A stretch of DNA of 22,603 nucleotides from Bacteroidota bacterium. Lineage in GTDB: Bacteria > Bacteroidota > Bacteroidia > Flavobacteriales > Crocinitomicaceae. The notes under the pieces were generated by a model. It was given only the letters and a program-made list of their open reading frames with translations. It made no database searches and had not been told where the DNA came from. A program made the position numbers and the translations under genes. Location: the NCBI GenBank assembly GCA_029558435.1, contig JAKQEZ010000232.1:1-22603 (forward strand), in the 5' to 3' direction. Shown piece after piece: positions 7,771 through 16,700 of this stretch. Position 1 is the first letter of the stretch. The number at the start of each line of letters is the position of its first letter.

Positions 7771-8751
7771 CTATATTTCCGTCAATTTTTCCATTGTGTT
7801 TTTTTCCTTTGTTGAAAGTTGTTTTATTATGTCCGAAGCTTGTTCGATGTATTTTCTGTCTTTGGTTTTGCTAACCTGTATAAACAAATTTGAAACATTT
7901 GTCCATAAGTTAGCAATGTCGATAAAATCTGTGTGTGCTTGTTTAAGTTGTCCGAGTTTAAAAGAGTCGTAGGTCTCCTTTAAGAAGTCTCTATATAAAT
8001 TTCTGAATAATGCACCGCCAGTTCCTGCTTTTTCCATCATCAATGCACTTGAATTAAATTCGCTTTCAATGTACTTGCTTGAGTCAAACCACTTTAAAAT
8101 TTCTTTGCTTGTTTTTAAAATTCCTTTGTATCCAATATTATTTATGGAAGGATTTATATAGTCTGTCGCATTGTTACGAATTGCATTAAGAATAGCATTT
8201 TTTAAGTTGTATTTTTTATCGGTGAAGTTTATGGTGTAATACAAATTTTTGGAAGACATTGGTCCTTTCTCATTTCTTGCCAATGCTAAACTTTTTAAAC
8301 TTGTTTTTACTTTTCCGCCTTGTTGTTGGGTGTCAACCAAAAATGCGTTTTCATTGTCGTAACCATAAATTGCTACATAGTGTCCTGCAAAGTGAAATGG
8401 TTTTGAAAAATATTCTAAATAATAACAGTCTAATTTAAGTCCAACTGCTTTTCCTTTATCTATAAGTTTCTTCACATTGTCCCAAGCCTTTAGTGTTGAA
8501 GAAGTTTCTTTAACAGTCAATTCGAGGTTTAGATTTTTGGCAATATTCTGAGTTATAAGGTCAGTTTTGATTCGTCCACCGATAAATGGAAAATCCATTG
8601 TCTTCATATTCCAAAAAATAAAACCTAGTCCTTCGCCAAGTCCAAACAGCATTGGTTCAGAAAGTTCAATTCCGATCTGTCGTAACAAAGTTCCTGTCGC
8701 GGTAGTTTCACAATGTTGTCCATCAAATGGTTTTATCTGTTCAATTTTCAT
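7771..8751 (-). CDS. BtrH_N domain protein (probable cysteine acyltransferase/peptidase fold)
   Basis: 326 residues. The N-terminal half fits the butirosin-biosynthesis BtrH N-terminal family: FDGQHCETTATGTLL places a candidate catalytic Cys at 14, with His in AGHYVAIYGYD (124) and Asp in FLVD (140). That is a papain/C39-like Cys-His-Asp set. The C-terminal half (about 180-326) resembles the helical DUF4872 region often fused to BtrH_N. In butirosin synthesis BtrH transfers an acyl group from a carrier protein. No carrier protein or synthetase is nearby, so the substrate here is unknown. The DUF1801 gene ends 4 bases upstream, so the two are almost certainly co-transcribed. Confidence 0.8.
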   Translation of the reverse strand: MKIEQIKPFDGQHCETTATGTLLRQIGIELSEPMLFGLGEGLGFIFWNMKTMDFPFIGGRIKTDLITQNIAKNLNLELTVKETSSTLKAWDNVKKLIDKGKAVGLKLDCYYLEYFSKPFHFAGHYVAIYGYDNENAFLVDTQQQGGKVKTSLKSLALARNEKGPMSSKNLYYTINFTDKKYNLKNAILNAIRNNATDYINPSINNIGYKGILKTSKEILKWFDSSKYIESEFNSSALMMEKAGTGGALFRNLYRDFLKETYDSFKLGQLKQAHTDFIDIANLWTNVSNLFIQVSKTKDRKYIEQASDIIKQLSTKEKNTMEKLTEI

Positions 8752-8755
8752 TTTT

Positions 8756-9094
8756 CTACATCGTAATTTGTTTTAACCATTCGGAAATAGTTTTTGCTCT
8801 TACCTCCTCTTTGTTCCTGATTTTAATATGCTTTAAAGTATTCCCTTCGCCTTCTAGCAAATTGTCAGGGTCTTTTATTTTGTCAATGTTGTAAAAACCC
8901 AGGGTTATATGCTTTTTTGAAAATCTTAGGTAAGCAAAATCTTTGCCATTATTGAACACTGGCATATTCCACTTTATTTCTTCGGAAACATTAGCAACTG
9001 TTTCGTGTATGAGTTTTCTTAATACATTTAAAACAGCAACTTGTTCTTCAGATGCCCTGTTAATGTAATCCGAGACATTTTGGTTAATGTTCAT
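8756..9094 (-). CDS. DUF1801-family protein (YdhG-like)
   Basis: 112 residues, the usual length. The pattern VSDYINRASEEQVAVLNVLRKLIH, EEIKWNMPVF, FAYLRFSKKHITLGFYN is typical of DUF1801, small soluble proteins with a SufE/YdhG-like alpha-beta fold. Biochemical function is unknown. The ATG at 9094 begins MNINQNVSDYI. The stop lies 4 bases before the BtrH_N start, so it is the first gene of a two-gene unit. Genes of this family are common in mobile cassette collections, which suits this region. Confidence 0.85.
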   Translation of the reverse strand: MNINQNVSDYINRASEEQVAVLNVLRKLIHETVANVSEEIKWNMPVFNNGKDFAYLRFSKKHITLGFYNIDKIKDPDNLLEGEGNTLKHIKIRNKEEVRAKTISEWLKQITM

Positions 9095-9111
9095 AAAATT
9101 AATTTATATTT

Positions 9112-9396
9112 TCAAGTTCTTGTCCTTTTTACGGCTGACCTGCAATAATGTGGGATTACTTTCATAATTCGTTCGTGCACTTCTTCAATTTTTTGTGATT
9201 TGTCGTTGTCTTCCTTTTTATTCCAAATTTATACAGTGAAATCAGAATTGACACGCTTTTCATCAAGTGAGACAGCATACAGTTGACAAGCTTTTGGAGA
9301 AGTCATAAGTCTTGAAGCTTTGAATTGGATTTCAGCAAGGGCTTATCTTTGTACATCCTCCGATGTCATTTTACCTTTTAATGAATTTTCGTTCAT
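9112..9396 (-). pseudogene. Small gene interrupted by two in-frame TAA codons
   Basis: From ATG at 9396-9394 (MNENSLKGKMTSEDVQR) a single frame continues to TGA at 9114-9112, 95 codons in all, broken only by TAA at 9345-9343 and TAA at 9231-9229. Sequence between and after the stops keeps coding character (ALAEIQFKASRLMTSP, then IWNKKEDNDKSQKIEEVHE). I do not recognise the family. It ends 17 bases before the DUF1801 start, so it may once have been the first gene of that unit. Alternative: chance open frame, less likely because the amino-acid pattern is strongly protein-like. Confidence 0.55.
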
Positions 9397-9463
9397 TGTT
9401 AATGTTTTATGGGTAGACGTAAATTGTTTCGTTGACGCATAACCCCTGTTAACGTATGAAATT

Positions 9464-10141
9464 CTATTTCTTTGTCCAAAAGTAGTCCTCAAATATATTT
9501 TGTATTTGTTTTGTTAAAACTTCTTTATCTAAAGGCTCTCTGTCTTGGAGCAATGATTTTTTGAAAAATGCAATATTATTTTCTTTTGCGTCAATAATCA
9601 TACAGTAAATTGTCGATTTTGATTTGATTGGTGTTTGATAATACATACCCAATGTCAATATTCCCATTCCAATGCCTTTAGCGATTTGTCCTCCGTAATT
9701 ACCTTTATCTCTCGTAAAACCTGAAGTTACTGTAATTAGCCCAAACCTTTTCTCTCTACTGTCGAGAAGGGAATCTAATACAGGTGTAAGTTTAAGACTT
9801 GAAATACTACCTTGTCTTTCTGCCGAAACGCACAAATATTCAATTTCTCTTTCAATTCGTTTTTGAGTAATTGTGTCTGTTGGCAAAATGCTGCCGGTCA
9901 ATGGGATGCTTCTAAATCCCGAGATTGTTTCGTCTAGTAATGATTTGGATAATTTTGAGATAGTATCATTTAGTTTTCCTCTATTTCCACTTTCAATCAG
10001 CGAAATGTAAGAATATGTTTCAAATTTTTGAATGTCATTAACCTCTCTGGGTTGAACCGAAGATCTCATTGGTTTTGTTGTAGTACATGAGCCTAATAAT
10101 AGCGCCCCTATAAGTAAATAATAATAATCTTTTTTCTTCAT
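9464..10141 (-). CDS. Hypothetical lipoprotein
   Basis: 225 residues. A clear lipoprotein signal: MKKKDYYYLLIGALLLGSC, with the lipobox LGSC and lipidated Cys at 19. The mature part has a long helical or low-complexity region, then a Gly-rich segment near YGGQIAKGIGMGILTLGMYYQTP that could be a beta hairpin or a short membrane-contacting helix, and a C-terminal charged tail. It resembles unnamed Bacteroidota outer lipoproteins with a GGG-type motif. No function can be given. Hairpin site C lies about 40 bases upstream. Confidence 0.7.
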   Translation of the reverse strand: MKKKDYYYLLIGALLLGSCTTTKPMRSSVQPREVNDIQKFETYSYISLIESGNRGKLNDTISKLSKSLLDETISGFRSIPLTGSILPTDTITQKRIEREIEYLCVSAERQGSISSLKLTPVLDSLLDSREKRFGLITVTSGFTRDKGNYGGQIAKGIGMGILTLGMYYQTPIKSKSTIYCMIIDAKENNIAFFKKSLLQDREPLDKEVLTKQIQNIFEDYFWTKK

Positions 10142-10180
10142 GATTTTTACGTTTCTTTGGTCGATTGTTCCATATGGTTG

Positions 10181-10250
10181 CTGCTAACGGTCAGCGCCGG
10201 TGACATGCCCGACTTTTGCTGGACATGGCCGATGGCGCAGTCTTACCTGC
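10181..10250 (-). repeat. attC-like hairpin site C
   Basis: An imperfect inverted repeat (about 13 of 20 pairs) between 10192-10210 and 10221-10240 around a short loop. On the minus strand it is followed by CCGTTAGCAGC, close to the TGTTGGCAGC end of the site upstream of hsdR. It sits between the broken CPBP gene and the lipoprotein gene. Confidence 0.4.
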
Positions 10251-10257
10251 TATTTAT

Positions 10258-10992
10258 TTAAATCCAAAATATTATCTTCGGCAAAGTATTTAACGTGTTG
10301 TGAAGTAATATGGCCATAAAGATACTACCGGTTTTAATAGTAATCCAGCCCAATAGCAATCCAATTGCAAACATATTGAAAAATTCAAACCAATTTTGAT
10401 TAAAATTCCAGTTATTATCTATAGTTAAAGAATGAACAAATCCAAATAGAATTGAGGTAATAAACAGTGCAGGACTCCCCAGATTAATAGATCCAATTAA
10501 GATTCTTGATTTTAATGAATTAGAAAGGATGCCAAGCATTATGCCTCTGAATGCAAATTCTTCATCAATTCCTGGCATTGTAAACTGATACAGTAATTGC
10601 TCAAACCTTTCATCTGAATATTTTATTAGAAAAGATAATGCTATAGTTAAAGTAAAAATTAATATTACTGCGAAAAGAATTGGCCTTAATGAATTATTAT
10701 TTTGTTTAAAAGTTATATAATTATGATTGTCAAATGATTTTCTGAATACAAAATAAAATACTAACGAACCTATTATTGCATATGTTTTGCCACTCCAATT
10801 CCATGGGTTGCTTTCAATAAATCTTAGCTCTGGAAACTAATTTGGAGTAGCAAGTAAACATAAGTATAAGTAGTAGTACAAAAAAAATAGTAATAGATTT
10901 TTCCATTTATGATCAGATTGGCGAAATGTCTTCATAAATAATGGACTTATTACGATGAATTCCACTATTATTGCAACTATTAATTTTATCAT
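10258..10992 (-). pseudogene. CPBP-family intramembrane protease gene with an in-frame TAG
   Basis: One frame runs from ATG at 10992-10990 (MIKLIVAIIVEFIVISP) to the stop at 10258, 244 codons, which is normal for CPBP (CAAX protease and bacteriocin-processing) proteins. It is broken once, by TAG at 10839-10837 (LLATPN*FPELRFIE). No frameshift is needed. The catalytic part is intact after the stop: EEFAFRG (Glu144-Glu145 and Arg149 of the full frame), FGFVH and HNTLN, the three conserved motifs of the glutamic intramembrane protease family. About six or seven membrane spans can be seen. Such proteins process prenylated or bacteriocin-type peptides or give immunity. Restart within the frame could still yield a fragment with all motifs, but there is no evidence for it. 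Confidence 0.75.
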
Positions 10993-11000
10993 ATTGAATC

Positions 11001-11156
11001 ATTTATAAATTGCCTGGAACCTTTTCGGGCTTTGCGTTCAGGCTGATTTTGCATTACAAATGTTGATTCGGACAACCGAAATTTTAACTACCACAAGCCT
11101 GTAGGCGGAGCTCGAAACCCTGCCTATTGCATGTGTGCTGTAACCAACATTTATTT
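11001..11156. other. Intergenic region with a weak hairpin
   Basis: TAGGCGG...CCTGCCTA (about 11103-11128) forms a short imperfect stem inside a longer weakly paired stretch. It may be a decayed cassette site of the same kind as sites B and E. No gene seen. Confidence 0.25.
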
Positions 11157-12251
11157 TTAGTTTGTCCATGTTTCTTTGTTTTTAGCATTCACAAATTTCA
11201 GTCCATCATAAATACTTATTCCTTGCCAGGTTCCAAACCAAATTTGACCTTTGTTATCCTCATAAATACTTTGAACAACATTGGTGGTTAAGCCGTTGTC
11301 AGTTGTGAACTGGGTGAAATTTACTCCATCGAAACGATATACCCCATAGCCTTCCGCTGAAAACCAAATATTTCCCTGCCTGTCTTCGCAAAAATTATAG
11401 GTTTCTAAACCTGCAATAATTCCATCTTTTGTGTAGTTTGTGTATCTTTTACCATCATATTTACTCACACCGCCATTAAAAGTTCCAATCCAAATATTCC
11501 CTTGCTTGTCTTCTAGTATATCCGCAGCATTATTGTCAGTAAGCCCATTTTTAGTTGATAAATGAAAGAATTTGCCATTCTTATATTTGAAAATTCCATT
11601 TCCATCGGTAGCAAGCCACATTGTTCCATTTCTATCTTCCATAAGTTTAAAAACCAATTTATCAGAGAGCATAGGGTTTGGATTTTCGACTTTTGTATCT
11701 GGCATTAAAAATGGTGTAAACTTATTGCCGTCAAAATGAGAAACCCCGCCAATCGAACCGACCCAAATAAGTCCACTTTTGTCAATTGTCAGTCCCCAAA
11801 TTTCATTATCTTGCAAGCCATCTTTTTCTGAGTATGTTACAAATTTTTCACCATCGTATTTTATGAGTCCAGAGTCAGTCCCAAACCACAAATGTCCTGA
11901 TTTGTCTTCAACAATTTCTCTAACAACATTACATGGGCGGTGTCCTTCGATAGAAACATTTTCAAGTTTTTGTCCATTGTAGCGTATAATCCCATTTCCA
12001 TTTGTCCCGAACCAATAGTTCCCTTTTTTGTCCGAATACATTGTCCTTACAAACTCTCTGACCATTCCTTTTAAGTTGGTGTGAATTTGAGGAAATGTAG
12101 TGCTTTTATTTATAATAAGTGGTTGTGTGTTTACTTTATTTTCTATGGTATCAGTAACAAAAGCTTCTTTCACTTGTCCTTTGCAGGAAGTGAATTGTAG
12201 TGTTGTAAGCAACAAGATTAGAATCCTGCAATTAATTATTATTTTACTCAT
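11157..12251 (-). CDS. Two-component-regulator-type beta-propeller lipoprotein (second copy)
   Basis: 364 residues. A signal peptide ends QFTSC, a Bacteroidota-style loose lipobox with Cys at about 23. The mature protein is a chain of Reg_prop repeats with cores such as MYSDKKGNYWFGTNGNG, IVEDKSGHLWFGTDSG and ILEDKQGNIWIGTFNGG, enough for a full seven-bladed propeller or nearly so. As in the first copy there is no transmembrane helix, kinase or regulator domain. The two are clear paralogues, though their signal peptides and linkers differ. Unlike the first copy this one has a normal ATG start (12251). The function is probably extracytoplasmic binding; the ligand is unknown. Confidence 0.85.
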   Translation of the reverse strand: MSKIIINCRILILLLTTLQFTSCKGQVKEAFVTDTIENKVNTQPLIINKSTTFPQIHTNLKGMVREFVRTMYSDKKGNYWFGTNGNGIIRYNGQKLENVSIEGHRPCNVVREIVEDKSGHLWFGTDSGLIKYDGEKFVTYSEKDGLQDNEIWGLTIDKSGLIWVGSIGGVSHFDGNKFTPFLMPDTKVENPNPMLSDKLVFKLMEDRNGTMWLATDGNGIFKYKNGKFFHLSTKNGLTDNNAADILEDKQGNIWIGTFNGGVSKYDGKRYTNYTKDGIIAGLETYNFCEDRQGNIWFSAEGYGVYRFDGVNFTQFTTDNGLTTNVVQSIYEDNKGQIWFGTWQGISIYDGLKFVNAKNKETWTN

Positions 12252-12311
12252 ATTAATTTTTATTATCTTGTTCTTTGATTTATTTGCTAAGTCGGTTATG
12301 TAATGAAATTT

Positions 12312-12446
12312 GCGATAACGATTTAGGTATTTACGATGGTGGGCAATTGATAAACTTCAGCTCAGGATTTGCACAGATGTCCATTGGAGTTACAAGTGTT
12401 GAGGTTACAACTGTATGCCCCACTATTGCCAATACGATGTTGTGCG
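12312..12446 (-). repeat. attC-like hairpin site E
   Basis: Left arm 12327-12345 and right arm 12416-12435 pair at about 15 of 20 positions around a 70-base loop. On the minus strand it is preceded by CGCACAAC (12446-12439) and followed by GTTATCGC (12319-12312). The size (135 bp) and AAC-stem-loop-stem-GTT order match long attC sites. It lies between the 307-residue gene and the second propeller gene. Confidence 0.5.
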
Positions 12447-13425
12447 TTCGCCATTTTTAATACTGATGTTTGTTTAATATAGCTTCATATCTTAATCCGT
12501 CAAAAGTGATTTTTAATGCTTGCCCATTTTCTCTTGCCACTTGTATCATATTGTCAATATTAATTTGCTCGGAAATTGATTTTATTTTTTCATTTACTTC
12601 GTCTTGATTTGTAATTTGTGTTTCAGCTAAGCGTTTAGTTATCTCTTCTAATAAATTAGTTTTGGTTCTTTCAATTGTTTTTTCATTTAATTCTTTTAGT
12701 TTTTGCTGAACTGCATTTCTTGTGTCTTCTGTTGCTTTTAATAAGTAAACACATTCATCAAAGTCTTTATTTTTGGAATAATCTTGATTAACACTAATTG
12801 TTTGGTTAATATGTAGCTTGATTGAAAAAATTGAAGAACCAACATTACTGTCAAAATTTACTCCTGATGAATCTTTGTCTAATTGATATACATTGTCATT
12901 GAGATAAAGATTCAAGATATACAAGGCAGATAAAGCTCTAATTAGATTTTTCAAATTGCCTTTTGAAAGTGACTTAACTCTGTTATGCTTAACAGCTTGA
13001 TAGGCTTTTTGCCAATCAGATGAGCTTGTCCCTCTTTTATTTGCTTTTTTTAGAGGTGTTAGTATTTGATTTTCAGGAAGTGTAAAATAAAAATTGGTTG
13101 CCGAAACTTGAACTTGCTTTTTACTTAGTAGAAATTTGGATTCTAACAAATCTAAACAATCCGTATCAAAAAATAGATTAATGTCATCTGGTTTAGTCCC
13201 ACCATTTTGGTAGTATAATGTTTTTGAAATAGATTCTATTTCTACTGAAGTCCTTAATAGTAGTTCCGCTATTTTAATTGAGTAAATACCAAGTTGTTCA
13301 TCATCAATATGAATTAGATTTGATAAATCTGTCAGTTCTTTCTCAAGGTTTTTATATACTGTCCAATAAAAATTGTTCATTGATGTCTTTTTTTAGTGAA
13401 GGTTGTCAATATGGTGACGCACAAC
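12320..13425 (-). mobile_element. Cassette-like unit 1 (307-residue gene plus site E)
   Basis: The unit starts on the minus strand with GTTGTGCGTCACCATATT (from 13425). The gene is followed at its far end by the inverse of a very similar sequence (GTTGTGCGTTCGCCATTTT, 12439 onward on the plus strand). In integron cassettes the 5' end of a cassette is complementary to the R'' of its own 3' site, exactly as seen here. The assignment is structural only; no integrase is present. Confidence 0.45.
12457..13380 (-). CDS. Hypothetical protein with a W-x(2)-AYQAVKHNR motif
   Basis: 307 residues, soluble, no signal peptide. The centre has SSDWQKAYQAVKHNRVKSL followed by NLKNLIRALSALYILNLYL. I recall similar W..Y..VKH.R segments followed by a helix with ALxALxxL in bacterial hypothetical proteins with HEPN-like helical bundles, but the call is weak. 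The C-terminal third is a charged coiled coil (about 215-285). The gene stands alone, bracketed by near-identical inverted sequences, and neighbours the restriction island, so an accessory or defence role is possible but unproven. Confidence 0.6.
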   Translation of the reverse strand: MNNFYWTVYKNLEKELTDLSNLIHIDDEQLGIYSIKIAELLLRTSVEIESISKTLYYQNGGTKPDDINLFFDTDCLDLLESKFLLSKKQVQVSATNFYFTLPENQILTPLKKANKRGTSSSDWQKAYQAVKHNRVKSLSKGNLKNLIRALSALYILNLYLNDNVYQLDKDSSGVNFDSNVGSSIFSIKLHINQTISVNQDYSKNKDFDECVYLLKATEDTRNAVQQKLKELNEKTIERTKTNLLEEITKRLAETQITNQDEVNEKIKSISEQINIDNMIQVARENGQALKITFDGLRYEAILNKHQY

Positions 13426-13552
13426 GTTTTGCGTGTTGCCGCAGTTGGCGATTTCGGAGCACTTCACTGTCACCCAGCACAAAAGTTTGATAGTAGCACT
13501 CAGCTTCAATTTTGCACGTCACCGCCAATTGAGGCAACACGCTGTTGGCAGC
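13418..13552 (-). repeat. attC-like hairpin site B
   Basis: The best of the sites. Left arm 13431-13450 and right arm 13523-13542 pair at 18 of 20 positions around a 72-base loop. Outside the stem the two ends are not complementary to each other: CGCACAAC (13418-13425) on one side and TGTTGGCAGC (13543-13552) on the other. Each instead matches the far end of the unit it touches. That is the arrangement produced when two different cassettes are joined at one site. Confidence 0.55.
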
Positions 13553-13790
13553 TGGTGTTCTGTCCGCTCGTCTATGCAAACCATTGTCAGTATTGCGTTT
13601 TAGTGTCATTGTCAGTTTTCTTTATTGTCTGTCTGTGTCGGGTTGTGCTTTGCGTTTTTTATTTTTTTAAAGCGTGGGAGAAAAAAATTGAAATTCTCTC
13701 TCGGGTGGCAAAGGTGGAAGCTCTTTTGCAAGCTTGGGTTTGTGCGTTGCCATGTGCGGCTTGCAAATGTGCTTACACCTGTGCGTTTGG
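13553..13790. other. Gene-free stretch at the 3' end of the island
   Basis: Together with site B this makes a 410-base gap between genes. It holds two copies of CATTGTCAG about 27 bases apart, a T-rich tract near 13650-13675 and repeat copy 1. Plus-strand open frames here are rich in Cys, Leu and Phe and look non-coding. Confidence 0.45.
13721..13772. repeat. 52-bp island repeat, copy 1 (hairpin)
   Basis: 49 of 52 bases are identical, in the same orientation, to 22125-22176. Inside it TTTGCAAGC (13725-13733) and GCTTGCAAA (13759-13767) form a perfect 9-bp stem. It lies 18 bases after the end of the phosphoesterase gene and could act as an RNA 3' structure or as a mobile palindromic repeat. 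Confidence 0.8.
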
Positions 13791-16700
13791 CTAAAAGTCT
13801 ATTTTTAGTTGTGTCATTGCTTCTTCTTTCTTTTTTCTTAATACTTCTTCAACATATTTCTTGGCCTTTTTCTTGTGAATTCCTCTTGACTTCACTAACA
13901 ATTCTGCTAATTGTTTCTCGAAAAGTGGAAGTAATGAACTATTCATTGGTCTGAACATATAATATAAGAATACTTTCAAAAAACAAAGTTCCAAGATGAA
14001 TTTGTTATCTACTTTGTCAATCACCTTGTCAATGTATTGAACGTAATCTTTGAGTTTCATGTCCGAATAAATGAAACCTGTTAAATACAACTCGTACTGT
14101 GATATATCATTTCGGTCTTGTTTAATGTAGTTCTTGATTTTTGTTTCCAAAGGTGTTTCAAGAAATTCAGTTCCTAACCAACTAAGAAGCATCAATTGAT
14201 TGATAATTGGAGCAATTGTAATGAAGAACTCTGGTGGCAATGGTAATTCGTCATCTTTCTTATTTGCAAGATTATGTGCAATTATTGATTGCAGATAAAT
14301 TCCATACTTGGCTCCTTTATTTATTATAATGTCAAGACTTTCATTAACATAATTCGGGTTCTTAATATTTTCGCAATTCTTTAATACCCTTGCTGCAAGT
14401 TCAAGCACATGGTAGAATTTCTTCTTGTAATCAACATTCTTTTTAGCTTTTATGCTGTCATTAACAGGAAGCATTTCTAATTGAGTGCCCAAGGCTTCTT
14501 CAATTTCATCATCTGTTAGTTTGTTGTTTCTTGTCTCGGTGATAAAATTGGATGGATTGATGTGTTTTAAAATGAAAGACTCATTTGGAAAGTATCTGTC
14601 AACATTTTGATTAATAAATGAATCTATTTCCTGATATGCCTCTTGCAATTTCTTCATTGAAAAATCTAATGTGTCGAAATCGTCACGGGTTCTGCCTGTA
14701 TGGTAATCTAGTTCATCAATAAATGAAAGAAATTTATCATCAGAGTAAACCTCTTCTTTAAACTCCTCATCCTTTCCAATATTCAAGGATAAAAAGAACT
14801 TAAAAAATGCATCATATCTAAAACGGATACAATTGTTGTGTAGCTCTTTCTTTAAAATTCCTTTGTCAATGAATTCCTGAAGCTTTTCGATTGCAGAAAG
14901 TCTTTTTAATTGATTTAGGTCGAAGTTTTCCTGAATACATTTGACTGCATCAGATTCTGATAAAGCTAAATTATTTCCTTCTTCACCAGACTTGTGCATT
15001 TTCAAAGCTAGCTCAGTAAGCAATTCCATTTTCTTGTCGAAATTGTAAGAGCCTGCTTTTGCATTATCAAGTTTTAAACCTTCCAAAATAAAGGTTAAGA
15101 ACTGTTGTACAAGGTTGGCTTTGTTTACGGGTTTGAAATTTTCCTGCTTTTCAATAATCCACAGAAATAAGGAAACGGAAAAGAATGTCCTTGGTATTCT
15201 AAGAATTTCAAAAACCTTGATAAGTTTTTCTAAATTGTTTTGTATCCATTCCGGGTCTTTTCGTTTAAACCATTTTATGGCTAGTTCTTTGAACTCTTTA
15301 ACTCCAACACTCCCTATAAAAATCGGTTTGAACTCCTTTATTTCATCTTCACCGGATTTCTTAGCAAAAATCGTGTTTTCAGCAGTTAAAAGGGTATCTA
15401 AATCTGTTGCTGTCGTGACGATAATTTTATTAATAGGATATTCGTCAATAAACTTTTTCAGACGATTTACCGCATGAACATGTTCTTCATTCTCAATATA
15501 ATTGTCTATAAGAATTAGTAGTTTTCCTGACTTTAGCATTTCTTCTACTTCTTCATGTCCAGGCTCATTTAGAAATGCACGCACCAAGGGTTTAATGTCC
15601 TTTTTCTTTAATTCGGAAAAATCAATTTCAACTGGAATTACTTGATAGTTTGTATAAGAATTAGATGCTTCTATGAAAATTTTGTTAAGTAAAGTTGATT
15701 TGCCAGTTTCTTTATCTCCAACTATAAGAATGTTTTTGTCATAATTTAAAACTTCATGGAGGTTTATTAATGCAAGTTCATCATCGATGTCATTTAACAG
15801 AATTGGCTTTTCCGTTAGTTTTGGCAGAACGAATAATTCATTTATGTTTCTTGGTGCAATTGAATCAGTTCCATGAATAACAAGAGAATTGTTCATTATC
15901 TCTTGTTTCGCCTTACAGGTCTTATCTGTAAGTATCAAATACTTATTGAATTCTTCACTATTTGAAGATATTTTTAGTTCAGCAGTGTTTTCACCGTTTG
16001 GTGCTGTGTCAACGTCTTTATCAAACTCAATTCTGTCATGAATATATTTTCTGAAATTGCAGGTAATATTTAAGTCGCCCGTTTGAGTTCGGTCAAAATC
16101 TAATATTGAATAACCTGCTTTGAACGTGTCTATTTTCTCTCTTGGATTACTGAAAGCTGTTTTGGCAACAGATGTGAAAAGTTTGTTTCTTGTGCCAAAG
16201 CAATGTAAATTATCTCCCTTGTGCGTATGTCCGCATAACAAAACGTGAAATTTGTTTACATGTAAAAATGATGTCAGTTCATTTCTTTCAATTTCACTAA
16301 TTAGTTCTGTTGGATGATGAATCAGGGCAATATTGATTGAAGTCTTGTTTGCATTGAAAAAATCATTGGCATTTAGGATTTGCTTTGTTCCAATGAGTAG
16401 CTTGTCATGAGGTAACTTAGTTGAACATCTCCAAGCAGAATTGAAAGAACCAATTCCAACCTTTTCACCATTAATATCAGCTACAAAGCAAGATTCAAAA
16501 TTTGACAAATAGCAATCAGAATTTCCTGCGTAAAACTTTTGCTCAAATTCGTTAAATGCCTTTATTCTTTCAATTCCTGAATGGTTTGTTGACTTGTAAT
16601 CATCGATATATTTATTGACCCTTTCTATATTATTGAAATTGCCTAACATACCAATTTCTGTTAGGTCTTCAATCTTAGATTCAACAATGTCATGATTACC

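Noticed and set aside
3627..10992. A changed genetic code with TAA/TAG read as an amino acid
   Set aside because: Intact genes in the same window end cleanly at TAA and TAG with normal lengths for their families, so nonsense decay is the simpler reading.
13396..13954. Plus-strand open frames in the gap before and over the end of the phosphoesterase gene
   Set aside because: They are rich in Cys, Phe and Leu, cover hairpin site B and the 52-bp repeat, and partly overlap a long real gene on the other strand.
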